Positions 50,354 to 61,940 of a stretch of 64,000 nucleotides of DNA are shown here, in pieces. Within the stretch, counting starts at the first letter, position 1, and each line of letters starts with the position of its first letter. The notes beneath the pieces are model-generated. The model did not search any database. It had not been told where the DNA came from and saw only the letters and a list, made by a program, of their open reading frames with translations. The stretch comes from Acanthamoeba sp. SK_2022b (lineage: Eukaryota > Discosea > Longamoebia > Acanthamoebidae): positions 124,001 through 188,000 of the forward strand of contig JANDJZ010000005.1 of the NCBI GenBank assembly GCA_027943245.1, written 5' to 3'. The position numbers and the translations under genes were made by a program.

Positions 50354-52844
50354 ATGGACTCCCCCCAAGGTAAGTTGCCTCAGCCACCCTCTTCACGCCT
50401 TGATTCTGGCCATCGTACCCCAGGGAACAAATCCACACAACACCATTCAAAAATCATGTACCTTTTTGCGTGAATCGTCACCAAGCCTTCTCACGAAGCC
50501 TTGACTTCCAGTTCTCTCCAAGCGCGGATTGGGCATACCGCTGCACTATTTCATCGACTTCAACGACATCGTGCTGAATGACAAGATTCACGAGAGCGAG
50601 CTGTCGGTCATCTATGAGGGCGAGTACAACGGGCATGAAGTGGCCGTCAAGATCTTTAATCCAGTCTTTGTCGACCTTCAGGCCTTCAAGGAGGAGTTCC
50701 AACTCGTCAGGTGCCCCACCCACCCTTGCCTAACCACGACATTGCACGCCATCGACCACGCAGGCTCATTACTCAACGCACAACACAACTCGACCACAAC
50801 AACAGTGCCATCCGCTCTCCACACATGGTATTCTTCTATGGCTTGTGCGTGGAGCCCAAGATATGTGTGGTGATGGAGCTGTGCAAGGGTACCATGGAGG
50901 AATACCTTTCCAACAGGTGAGTTTGCTCCGCCATCCCGATTGCGTTGCTGCTTGTGGCGGAGCCGTTTGCTTACCGCCACTTCAACGTTACACTAGGGCC
51001 AAGACGTTCAACTGGGAGATCTTCTTCAAGCTGGGTGAAACCCTCCTCGCTTCGCTCAAGATGCTGCACCACCAAAACCTCTCGGTTGTCCACTCGGCCA
51101 TCCGCCCACAAAACATTCTGGTAGGTGTTCGCAGCACATTCACCCTCTGGCTCTCTCTCACACGCGTGCGGAATCAACGCCGGACTACACAGATGACCGG
51201 CTATTGGCAGCTCAAGATGGGCGATTTCGGTCGCATGAGGTATAACTCCAAGGGAAAGCGCATCACTAGTACCTACGACGAACTGGCCATGGCCTACAGC
51301 CCACCGGAGATTCTCGTCCAAGGCGTGACGAGTGACAAGGGCGACGTCTACTCTGCCGCGATCGTGTTGTGGGAAATGGCAGCGCGCACTCTCACTGGTA
51401 TGTACCATACACACGTGCAGTGCGGTGGCCTCTCGCTGCGCCCCTCAACGCTGAACACGTCGTGCGTGCAGGAAGACACATCGAGCCGTATGAAGGGATT
51501 CTACCTCACGGCGCAACGACGTATGAGAAGATGAACGCCGTCGTCAAGCAGAACCTGCGCCCCAAGAAGCTCGATGACATGCATCCCGATCTCTGGAAGC
51601 TGCTCCAGAAGGCCTGGCACACCGACCCCGAGCAAAGGCCAACATCTAGAGGTACTACTACACCCACACAGAGGCGTTAACCCTGTGCATGCGGTTTGTC
51701 GTGTGTGCACGACGGGAAGGGGGGCTGATCAAAGCGGTGCTCGGGTGTCGTGTCTCCAGAATTCTTCAACAAGTTCAGAGAGTTGGAGGAAGACTACGAA
51801 GAGAATCCCGATGCGTGGGAGACGGAGCCACCACCGCCACCATTCGCGAGCCTGCACGGCGGCTCGGGCGGTGTCTCCCTCGACTTTGATGACAATGACT
51901 CCTTCCCAACAGGTACGGCCAGACGCTTTCCGGAGGGGATAACGCGGGGCACAACACTGAATGATGGCACACGCATGCTGGTGCGCGGTTGATTCTGCAG
52001 ACCACGACAGGGAGGATTCGCTGAGTGCGATCGGGAGCGGCAGCAGTGGCATCGGGATGACGCAGGAGGAGATGGAGGCCATTCGATTGCAGGTCGATAG
52101 CAAAGTGGCTCAGGAGCTTCACAAGCCTGCGATGAGGTCTGTACTCCAACAGATACAGCTTCGAAGGAGAACGTACGTTACTCTCGCTGGTCCCTTCAGC
52201 AATTTCCTCAGTATTGACGCATGCATTGTTCTGCCAGTTTGCGATCATCAGCGAGCCACGGAGCAGACATTCAGGCGAAGGATGTGCAGCTCCACAAGCT
52301 TCTTGGCAGAGGGTGCGATTACGTTGTTTCTTTTTCTTATCGTTCTTATTATTCTTATTTTTATTCAAGTGGTGATATGGAGTTTTCTCATCCGTTTTGT
52401 CAACTGCAGTGCATTCGGTGAGGTGTGGAAGGGCGTGGTGCACGGCACCGAGGTGGCAGTCAAGAAACTTCTGATTAAGGACATAAAGAACGAGCGGGGC
52501 ATCATTCAAGACTTCCTGCGAGAGGTTCAAATGATGACGTACATGCCCCGCCCCCGCCAACCAATTCTCGTTTACCTCACCACTAACCTCCACGACTGCA
52601 CGTCAACACACAGGAAACTGCGGCACGGTAATATTTGCCAGCTGATGGGCGTGTGCATGGAGAAGGACAACCTCATGCTGGTGATGGAGTACTGCCAGAA
52701 TGGCGACGTCCATACCCTGCTCAACGGCCAGACTCCGCTCACATTCTTCCAGCGGATGCAAATTGCGCGGGATGTGGCGCTGGCCATGAACTGGCTGCAT
52801 TGCATGGTACGGTCCCGCCGTCCGCACACCACACACATTCTTAC

Positions 52845-52905
<61 letters not shown>

Positions 52906-54809
52906 CCTCACCTTAATTACTGTTTTTTCAGAACCCGCCGATCCTCCATTTGGACTTGAAGCCAGCCAACTTCTTGCTCGACAAGAACATGACCGTCAAA
53001 GTGGCCGATTTCGGTGCGCGCCTGCCCACACGACACTGGCGCTCTCAGCGCTTTCTTGTGACACAAACAAACCCACTGACAACCACGTGTGGTGCTGCAA
53101 CAAAACAACAACAATAACAATAACAATAAACAGGTCTGGCCAAGATCCAGGGAGGCAAGGTCGAGGCCGGGTGGGGCACGCAGTTCTATATGTCCCCCGA
53201 GGCGCAGAGAGGCGATGCCGTTGTCACCGAGAAGGCCGACGTATTCAGGTGAGGCACCTCCTCTCTCTCGACCGTTCCCCTTGTACACATCACAAGCGCT
53301 GACTTTTTCCTCCTCTTTTTCTTTTCTTTTCACAGCTTTGGCGTGTGCCTGTGGCAGCTGCTCTCACGTGAAAGTGCGACTCGTTTTTCCACGCCCAACT
53401 CGCCAACTTGTGGCAAGACACGCTCTCGCTAACGAGTGTGGTGACTCTGGTGGCGTGATGTTCTGTCCACAGATCCGTTCAAGTACGAGAGGCGGGGAGA
53501 TCAGGACGTGTGGGAGCCTCGGGAGCTGAGGGTGCCTGATTGGTGTCCGAGCGACACGCTGAAGAAGCTCATCGAGGAGTGCTGGCATCCTGACCCCGCT
53601 ATGCGACCATCGTTCTCCAAGATTCTCGCTCACCACTCCTTCCCTCGGATCCTCCTCGAGGCCGAGATCTACGACAACAAGGCCCGCGACTTCTGGGGCA
53701 AGTATTTCCTCGTAGAAACCGCCGTACGTAGCGTTGGGCCCGGCTCACCCCTACCCACGCGCCCATGCGCATACTCCGCCGTGTGGCTGGGTGAACCTCT
53801 GCTGATGGCGATTCGTGTGCGTGGCTGGGTCGATCGTGCAGCCGAAGCCGACGTGGCCCGTGTTCTGGAGTTGTCTGGCGACCTGCTACCGCCTGCAGGT
53901 CCACGCTTCCGACGAGGCCATCATCATGTTCCGTTCAGCTCTCGGTATGCTCTCTCATGCGTGGCGTGCTGTCGGCAACACGGCCTCACCTGGGGACGTC
54001 CATGTCGCAGTGACCAAGGACGACCTGGTGACTGCGGCCAACCTCCAGAAGTTTGTAGATTACTTTGGGCCATTTGATTGCCCGGCCATGATCTCTCGGG
54101 TACGGCTCTCAAGAGCTTCCACGCCTCGAGGCCTCAATTGCTCAAGTCATCCCCTCAGTTGTACGACCTGGGGAGCCAGAAGTGGTTCCATGGCGACCTC
54201 TCCCAGAAGGAGGCCGAGGGCTTGCTCGCCTCCTCCAGCAATTACAACGGCGCTTGGCTGGTAAGCGCTTCCCCTCCCCGACTCCGTGCGCCTGTCGCGC
54301 CTCCGCCGAGACTTAAACGGCGTGTGTGCTCGTGTGCATCGATGCTGATGGTGATGGATAATATGATTAGGTGCGGTATGCGACGCGTCCGGGTGATTTC
54401 CGCATCTCAGTGATCCCCTACAATCTGAGACGACGAATCACCTTCAAGCATTTTGTGGTGGTGAACACCGAGCCCTACCGTGGCGAGTTCGTTTGGCTCC
54501 AGGTAAGTAGGAAATGTTGGGTGTGCAGTACACGCTCGCGAGAGGGGAAGTTACTCAAGGTGAGATTTGGGGCGACATCAGGCGCCCAAGGGAGCGGACA
54601 TGAAGTCGGTCGAGACGGAGCGAGACCTGCTGCTCAAGTCCGACAAAATGAAGCGGTACAAGAGCATCCGCGATCTAATCAAGGACAACCAAAAGAGCCT
54701 GGGCATCAAGTACGATCGCTACATCGACGCTCACACTACCACCTTTTCCAAGAACGGCGGCAACAACAACTGGGCTCCGCCTCGCGTGAGCTCCATGCAG
54801 GATGTGTAG
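50354..54809 (+). CDS. Pseudokinase-kinase-SH2 protein (SHK-like with JAK-like tandem)
   Basis: About twenty exons; exon 1 gives MDSPQ (50354-50369). Domain 1 (50512-51660) is kinase-like: EVAVKIFNP keeps the VAVK Lys and MGDFGRMR keeps DFG, but the Gly loop is replaced by HESELSVIYEG and the HRD loop reads VVHSAIRPQNIL, so the catalytic Asp is gone. Domain 2 (about 52260-53660) is intact: LLGRGAFGEVWKG, TEVAVKKLL, ILHLDLKPANFLL, VADFG, FYMSPEAQRG, SFGVCLWQLLSRE. It is of the TKL/SHK type rather than a classical tyrosine kinase (LKPAN, not LAARN). A helical segment (FCPF-type, VDYFGPFDCPAMI) leads to SH2: KWFHGDLSQKEAEGLL and GAWLVRYATRPGDFRISVI, where WLVR holds the phosphotyrosine-binding Arg. 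Ends NWAPPRVSSMQDV. Likely autoregulated by domain 1. Confidence 0.82.
52846..52903 (+). repeat. (CA)29 microsatellite in an intron of the SH2 kinase gene
   Basis: Uninterrupted CA run of about 58 bases, upstream of a normal pyrimidine tract and AG (52931) in the intron that precedes the exon ILHLDLKPANFLL. Confidence 0.97.
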
Positions 54810-55206
54810 ACGACCTTTACCCCTTCTACCCTACTCTCCTCTTGTTCCTTATTGAGGAGAAAGGCGGCCATGGTAAGGGCATGCCAAGCCAGATGTGTAG
54901 CCACGAGGCCGCGACGAAGGTGCAACTTGGGTGTGTAATTTATTTGCCGTACATGCGACAATGGACGAGTTTGGGTCGTCCCAAGGGAACGCGGGCTGGC
55001 CGCAAGTGACACTTGTTATCGTTGTTGTGTGTCTGGTTTTTGTAGTTGCCAACGCCTTGTTTTGTTGAGTTTTCTAGACGCGTTTGCGCTTTAACGAACG
55101 CGTTTACCTTTTTCTACCAAAGAGAGCTCCGCTTTCCAGGTGACCAGCCCTAACGGCGGATAGACGTTTAGCAGTGAAGAACCGCGCTCAACCGCCACAA
55201 GACACG
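54810..55206. other. Intergenic spacer between the SH2 kinase and the DH-PH gene
   Basis: About 400 bases between two genes on the same strand, so it holds the 3' UTR of the kinase and the promoter of the GEF. No AATAAA is obvious close to the kinase stop. Nothing else recognised. Confidence 0.3.
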
Positions 55207-58200
55207 ATGAACGCTACCAAGGGTAAGGCTGTTGAGATGCCTCCTCAGCAACAGAATCCCCTCTTTGCTGGACGCCCTCCAAGGGGGGCGTTGCCCGTAC
55301 CACCAGGGCGATCATCGGTGGTCGAAAAGGACTTCCCGGGCACTCCTTCCACCGGTTCACTGTCCTCTACGTCTCCCTCAACCACCTCCCAACCGTCGCC
55401 CCCTACTTTGCGATCTACTTCCTACATCCATCGATCCACAACGTCCTGCTCAGGAAACTCTATCAAAGTGGTCTCTGCTCTGGCGACGCCATCTAGTGTC
55501 ACGCCCTTGGGAGGCTCGCATGTACAACGCCCCGGGGGCGGAGTCACCTTTGGACCTCCCTCCGTCGCCCCCTCCCAAGTCCGCAGCGCTACGGTGTCAG
55601 GGCGCCAAACGGCGGCCACAATCTCCTCATCTGCGCCTACGCGTCACTCAGAAACCGGCCGCTCTGCGCCATTGCCCGCGCCTCCAGAAACAGCTACCCC
55701 ACTTCCCCAATTGACACGATCGAACACATTCTCACAACCTTCCCCCGCACCTACCACTGGTGCCGCTTCGTTCACTCGTCCGGCAGCCTCGCGTCCGTCT
55801 GGCGCTGTCCCGCAGCGACCGGCGTCCGCTGCCTTCACGCAAGCCACCGTCTCCAAGTCACTAACGTCAACTCAGCCAGATGCATCATCGCGGGCAATGG
55901 CCAGGCTTTCAAAAGCCAGCTCACAGTTGCCGCGCGCTGGCGCCATCACTACGCTGAACAATCTCAGCCCGGAAGACCTCGCGCTCGAGGAGCGCCTTGC
56001 GCGCCTATGGGGCAGACCAGTTGGCTCACCCTGCACAGCGCTTGAGCGCAACATAGGAAAACGCTTGCGGTCCAACGGTACGGGTGTGTTGTCAGGTCCC
56101 AGAGCATACACTAATATACACCATTTCCAGACGAGGTGAACAAATTTGTGAAGGGTATGGTCCGCCTACAGCGGCTAGCGGCGCCCATCCGCAAGAAGGT
56201 GAAGAACATACACTACCGACGCAATGTGGCACAGGAGATACTCAAAACGGAAGAGTTCTACGTGGAAAGCCTGGATATCCTGCTATGTGTATGCTCGTTT
56301 GCCTACCTCACCCATTTCTGCCTAACTGACGGCGCTTCTTCGCCAGACTTTCTTGGAACCACTACAAAAGCTGGCATCCCAAAAGAAGGAACAACTGCCA
56401 CAGATCAGCAACCTCATATCCAATTTGGTGGTAGGTCAACAGCAACGAGCATCAAGATGCAACCACCTAACAGGAATGCACCATTTTTGCAGATCATCAG
56501 GAACTTCAACAAAACGCTACTGCAAGACATGCGACCACGATTAGAAGCGTGGAGTGAGAATCAGTGCATTGGTGACATCTTTGTCTCCACGGTATGCCTC
56601 TACCACAACGCTAACCAATCTTCAGAGCCTTACCTCCTCCTCCCAACCACTTGCAGAGTATGTACCTGAAATCGTACACCCTGTACGTAAGTATGTACAA
56701 CGGCGCCACCACGGAGTTGGTTGATTGTTGCAAGCGTAACCCCGAACTTGATGCCTTCCTCGCTGTGCGTTCACTTGGCCATAAAACCTCCCCCCATATG
56801 CAATCCCGCTCATGTTATCCCTTCGGCCTTCACCTCATCTATCCCACAGGCTCAGTCCGAACAAGCCTCCCGGCAATCCATCTATGCATACCTGATCCAG
56901 CCCGTGCAGCGCATCCCCCGCTACCGGTAATCCGCCGCGCTGAGCTTTCTTTAGTTGTCGTGTCTGACCGAGTATCTCTCCGACATAAGCATGTTGCTGG
57001 CGGACCTGCTAAAGCACACCCCATCAACGCACAAAGACTACGCCAACCTGGACAAGGCTACAAACCTGGTCGGAGAGGTGGCCACAGCAGTCAACAGCAA
57101 GGCTGCCGAAGCCGAGCGCATCGCCAAGGTCATCGAGATCCAGAATCGATTGCTCGATTGTACAGTGGTGCGTTACTCTCCTCTTGGTGCTCGGAAGTTC
57201 ACGATCATGTGATTCACGCTATGGCTTCATGTGCTTGGGTAGGGGCTGGTTACCCCCAGTCGACGGTACCTGCAGAGCAGCGTGGTGATGCTATGGGACA
57301 ACAACATGAAGCCTGACCAAGCCGAGAGACGGGTCATCTTCCTCTTTAACGATCTCATCGTAGAGGCGAAGCCAACGAAGAAGGGGGGTGAAGACGACAA
57401 GCTAAAGTTCAAACAAAACTATCACCTTGCGCGCCTCCACCCCGTGGTCTCGGACGAAGGTAAGGCCTAGCCAGTCGCTGTACCTTGAGACAATACGACG
57501 ACCCCTCACATCTTTGGCAGAGAGTCGATCGGAGCACAACTACGGCATCTTCATGGTAATGGAAGGAGGCGAGACAATGCTCAAGCTGTTCTTCAAGGAA
57601 AGAGCAGAACGCGATAAGATCAGAGAGGAGCTAAAGAACACGCTCGATGAACTCAAAGTCAATAGGCAGAAATACGAAGGTAGAATCGGTTTATGACGCA
57701 CGCTGATGTAATCGTCTCACTCGTACGAGTGGCTTCAATCAGAACTGGTCGACAAGCGAGCCCGCGAGCGAGCAGAGAAGACCAAGGAGATGTTCGATGC
57801 CAGATACAGCCTCAACTCTTCAGAGGGTAGGTAGCCCTTGCACTCATTGGTCACAATTTCACATCTCACCGATGTGCGAACGCTGCCAGACCACCCAACG
57901 GCAGATGGGAGCAAGGACAGCAAATGGGATGCACGACTTAAGGCAATGAAAGAGAGGCAGGCGGCCCTCCGACAGCAGCCCGTACACAATCCTCAACCTC
58001 AAAGGCCATGTGCTCGTCCTGATCGTTGTGATGCGAGCACAGGAAGACAGCCCGCATACCAAGAGTCGCAGCTTGAGCACGAGTACTCCACAGACACAAG
58101 TGACTCAGCCCGCACAGAACCATGAAGGAAGGGCAGGAACCCAATCGGCCAGATATTCGCTGCCGCCCACGCTGATGCCGCCTGCGCCCTCTCCATTGGA

Positions 58201-58339
58201 CGAGAAGCTGAGAAACAGCGGAGGTAACGTGCCAGCGAAGCAACAAAAGAAGAAAGGAAACATCAGCAGGCTCAGCGCCTTCTTCGGCGGCTCTTCGTCG
58301 GGAAAGAAGACGCTCAAGGACAAGGACGCCACGGCATAG
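55207..58339 (+). CDS. DH-PH RhoGEF with Pro/Ser-rich N-terminus
   Basis: Exon 1 (55207-56077) encodes about 290 residues of Pro/Ser/Thr/Ala-rich disordered sequence ending in LEERLARLWGR. DH domain: VAQEILKTEEFYVESLDILL (CR1), TFLEPLQKLASQKKEQLPQI, IIRNFNKTLLQDMRPRLEAW, IGDIFVST, YLKSYTLYVSMYNGATTELV, and the CR3 helix YLIQPVQRIPRYRMLLADLL then KHTPSTHKDY. PH domain: ERRVIFLFNDLIVEAKP, YHLARLHPV, YGIFMVMEGGETMLKLFF, ending in a helix ERDKIREELKNTLDELK. The tail is basic, with KQQKKKGNISRLSAFFGG. It catalyses nucleotide exchange on a Rho-family GTPase. AATAAA at 58416. Confidence 0.9.
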
Positions 58340-58415
58340 AACGGCACAACAATTAATTGTTTTATATTTGGCGTTTATTTACGGATTGGCAACGAAACTA
58401 AGCAAAAATAGAGTG

Positions 58416-58421
58416 AATAAA
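58416..58421 (+). terminator. Polyadenylation signal of the DH-PH RhoGEF
   Basis: AATAAA about 77 nt past the GEF stop codon and 150 nt before the convergent TLC gene stop at 58567. Confidence 0.5.
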
Positions 58422-58566
58422 CACGTGTACGCCTAACCTTCCACTCTGTGATAAGTCCGTTTACCTGTGCTGCTCCACTGTTGGTCCGTCCGGCGTCTAG
58501 TCTCTCCTCCTCTTTCTCTCTCTCTTCGTCGCTCCTCGCCTCTTTGTTGCCAGGTCGAGTGAGTCT

Positions 58567-59576
58567 CTACTCCTTCTTCCTCGCCTTGTCGTTGGCGGCG
58601 GCGGCAGCGGCGGCGGCGACAGAGGTCGAACTCGGGGCCTTGGGCGCTCTGGTGGCGAACTTGACGATGGAGTAAAACCAATAGCAGTTGAGGCCGTTGA
58701 GGAGGAGGATGGCGAAGTAGAAGTAGTACATGACGCCCACGTTGGCCATGTTGGAAGTGGTGGCAATATAACGGTGGATGTCCTGCCACACGACTGCCGA
58801 GTAGCCGCAGCCGGAGATAATACGAAAGAGAAAGAAGGTGCCCACGAGCAGGGCCGCGTTGGCCTTCTTGATAGGGTTGGCGTTCGGCACTCCCAGCTTG
58901 TCCATGAACCAATGCAGGTTGAGAAACGGCGTGCTGGCCTCGAACGTCAAGTAGAAGTAGCCATAGTACATGAACACTCCATCCTGGAGTAGCACGCGAG
59001 AGCGGTGCGCGTCAGTGGACAGCATGATTAATGCACACAACACACGATTAAATCGTGGTGTTCGGTTGCGTTTGCAGAGTTGTTGAGTGCAGAGGGGCGT
59101 ACGAGAGAGCCGAGGAAGGTAAAGAGGCAGCCCAGAGCGTGAAGAAGGAAGCCCAGCTGGAACTCCTTGAAGTAGATGACGCACATGACCGCGTCCCAGA
59201 TGAAGTAGCCGCAGGCGGTGATCATGGTCGCGTAGGCCCAGCTCGAGTAGGCATGGAGATGGTCAGCCTTGAGCGGCTCGTCGAAGAGCAGGCCCCACAT
59301 GGCGGCATAGCAGATGAGGACCGCATGCAGGAAAGCCACGATGCGATTATCCCATTGCATCTTCAGCTTGAAGGGCAGGCCTCGATAGGTAGCCGACACA
59401 CGGTGAGAGATGGGAGCTGACGCAAGGTAGACAGCTGTCCAGATGATGGTCGACGCCACGAGGTACGGCCCATGCACGAATGTCAGATCCGAGAGCTTGT
59501 TGGCCCAGTCCGCAGAGTACGAATTCATCTTGAGGATTGTGGCTCGCGCTGTAGAATCTACGGTCGCCAAGATCAA
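58567..59576 (-). CDS. TLC-domain (TRAM/LAG1/CLN8) membrane protein, TLCD4-like
   Basis: Two exons, about 59576-59103 and 58983-58567. Multi-pass: YLVASTIIWTAVYLA; KMQWDNRIVAFLHAVLICYA (typical TLC WxxRxV..xHA element with a conserved His); YAYATMI...CGYFIWDAVM; FLLHALGCLFTFLG; then GVFMYYGYFYLTFEASTPFL, NLHWFMDKLG, LLVGTFFLFRI and MYYFYFAILLLNGLNCYWF. The ...EASTPFLNLHWFM string is typical of the TLCD family. Ends in an Ala run and Lys/Arg-rich KARKKE, which may be a dilysine-like ER signal. Substrate unknown; related proteins act in sphingolipid or membrane-lipid homeostasis. Start may be the inner Met of MNSYSADWANK. Confidence 0.8.
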
Positions 59577-60107
59577 TAAGACTACTGGTGAGCTTTGCCA
59601 AAGAGAAATGGAATGATGATTCTTACGCGATTTTTTCAGGACGCTTAAAGATTGACTAATTTCAAAGAACGAAAGAGACGGACGAAAGGCATGGAGGATG
59701 TGAGGAGGGAGCTACCTGACGCAGAGGACGACGAGACAGAGAACAGACAGAAGAAAGAAGACAGAGTATGCACTGGAAAAAAAAGGCAGACCAATGTTGG
59801 TGGAACCGGTCACGTGCACTCCGCCTTTGGGCCCGGAAAGTGCCGCTGCGGGCCTGGGTGCCGATACCGTGGGATGGCGACATCAAATGCCACTCTTCAC
59901 TCAGAGCTCTGTTGCGTATCCTTTCCTGTCCCTTACCACCTCCCTTCCTAAAACAGATATTTGTTGGCCTCAGTTGCGTGGCCACCCCCCTGGAGCGGCG
60001 AAAGGTTCCGGTGGCTGCTGACGATCTCGGCGGCCGCCTGGTGGCTGGGTGTACTGTGCGAAGTGAGGAAGCCGGCCAGGGAGGCATGCTAAATGAAGCG
60101 CGTCGTG
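59577..60107. other. Intergenic stretch with possible minor plus-strand ORF
   Basis: About 530 bases between two minus-strand genes. A plus-strand ORF starts near 59652 (acidic/basic EDVRRELPDAEDDETENRQK) and becomes Cys/Gly-rich (KCRCGPGCRYRG) before stopping at 59951. I cannot tie it to a family and there is no clear upstream element. The stretch also has to carry the promoter of the TLC gene. Confidence 0.25.
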
Positions 60108-61553
60108 TTAAAGAATCTTGATATCACTCTTGCGGTCTTTGTCATAGACGTCCTTGTACTGGTCGTAGAGGGCGACGAGGGCTTCCACATAACGAGTGTG
60201 CCACTCGTCAATCTCCTCTTGCGTTGGCGCCGTCAGGTGCGGCAGTTCGAGCGGCTTGCCCTGCAAGAGATGAAGGAGGCATGGTGACTCCTAAGAAACC
60301 AGAACGATACCACGCGCTCACATTATACGTACCACAACGGTGGTGATGGGTCGTCTGTGGGGTAGTACGCCAAAGTCGTAGTTGAAGATGCCGCGACCCT
60401 GGAAGAGCGGGAGGGAGAACCCCAGCTTTTTCTGCAGAGTGTCCTGGAAGTTGCGTAGCTTACTGCTCCACACAACCCGCAACGATCAGCCGGACAACCA
60501 GAGTGGCGACAATAGGCAACAATGTGATGGAACGACGACGTACCTTCCCTTTGGATTGGGCAGCTGGGCGAACAGGTTGTTCTCGCCAAAGGAGTAGATT
60601 GGGACCAGCGCTGCGCCATGCTGAAGTGCGACCTTGACGAAGCCCTTCCTGTTCTTGAGTGTGAGGTTGTTGATACCGGGGTGTGCATCTAGCGCCTGTG
60701 TGTGATATCGAGTACACAGTGAACCCGATAAGCCAGTGGTAAACAAACGATTATTGTTTTTTGAATACCAGAATGCAAGCACTATTCGATGACAAAGCAC
60801 AGCGTGTACCTCCTGCGCACCGCCAATGACGATGAGGATGGAGCTTCCTGGACCACGAGACAAATTGTAGTGGCACGAGGCTGCCGACACATCGCACATG
60901 CCAGCAGCCAGCACAAGCTCGCGGGCAAAAGGAGTGTAGAAATTGAGCTTCAGCGTGAGTACCCGCAGGTCAATCCCTGTTGACAGTGGTATCGTGGTAA
61001 GACCCGATGCAGAGTGTGAGCTGGGGGCACCTGAAGAGGAATAGTACCGGGGAACTTTTTAGGGAAATCAGTGACCTCAGTGCCGAAGTTGCTGATCGCG
61101 CCCAGCGAGATGACGCCGTGAGGGTGATAGCAAAAGATGTAGTTCTTTTCTGGGTTCAGGTCGGCCGTCTTGACCAGCTCAATCGGGAAGTAGTCTCTGC
61201 CAATACAACAACCACGCGGCGTTGAGATCATGGGGTGTCTGCGAGTGCAGTTGGTGCATGAATGTAAATGAACCTCACCTGAACAGGTTCCAAATGCGCA
61301 GTGTGCGGAAGAACCGGCTGGGCCTGCCGCCCTGGGTCGGCGCCTTGTCGAAGAACAGAATCCTGCCCCACCGGTGAACACCGTCAACAACGCCAGAAGG
61401 GGTGTGCGTGCTTGTGCGTGTGGCGCGGCCACGGTACCATAAGAGGTAAGGGACGAGGAGGGGCCACAGGGCGGGGAGGAGCACGAAGTAAAGGGTCAAC
61501 GACAGAGGTACGAGCACCAGCGGGCTGAGGGCAACCCAGAACAGCACGCCCAC
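60108..61553 (-). CDS. DGAT2: Diacylglycerol acyltransferase type 2 (DGAT2)
   Basis: Adds acyl-CoA to diacylglycerol to give triacylglycerol at the ER/lipid-droplet surface. Exons run from a hydrophobic N-terminus ([20 protein letters not shown], then [13 protein letters not shown], two close TM segments) through [27 protein letters not shown], and the signature [20 protein letters not shown] with HPHG. Later pieces: [83 protein letters not shown], and [20 protein letters not shown]. All align with human DGAT2. Stop at 60108-60110. The start codon lies upstream of 61553 or is a short exon I could not fix, so the N-terminus is open. Confidence 0.9.
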
Positions 61554-61940
61554 TGATCACAAAATCAGATCATTAATTATTATTACTACTAGTACGACAG
61601 ATTGTTGCTTGGGGTTGTAAATTAGGAGCCACGAGATCGAGATTGTGGGCAGTACATGTTTGGAGTCTTCGCGTCCACGGGACATTCAGTGGGGCCCACC
61701 TCACCATGGCTACAGTCAACAAACTCTATAAGATCTGTGCTCAACACTCGCGAAGCCGCACCCCGAACAGGAACGCCACGCTTCCCTGGCCGAAGAGGCG
61801 CACACATGTTTCGCCCCGCTCGCCACAGGTCCCCAAGCGGGTCTGGGGAGCGAATTGGACGTTCGCCCCTGGCGGGAAAGACGCAAACAAATTATTGCAA
61901 CGCTGTTGGGATCTGGCGTGTAAGGTACACGAGGGCGCGT
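61554..61940. other. Stretch between DGAT2 and the FYVE-DH gene
   Basis: About 390 bases that must contain the 5' end of DGAT2 and possibly a last exon of the FYVE-DH gene. A minus frame from about 61857 to 61735 (VRLFGQGSVAFLFGVRLREC) could be joined to that gene, but this is not supported by any recognisable domain. The 61560-61600 part is A/T-rich. Confidence 0.3.

Noticed and set aside
52572..52916. ORFs of repeated Cys-Val or Thr-His
   Set aside because: They are translations of the CA microsatellite in an intron.
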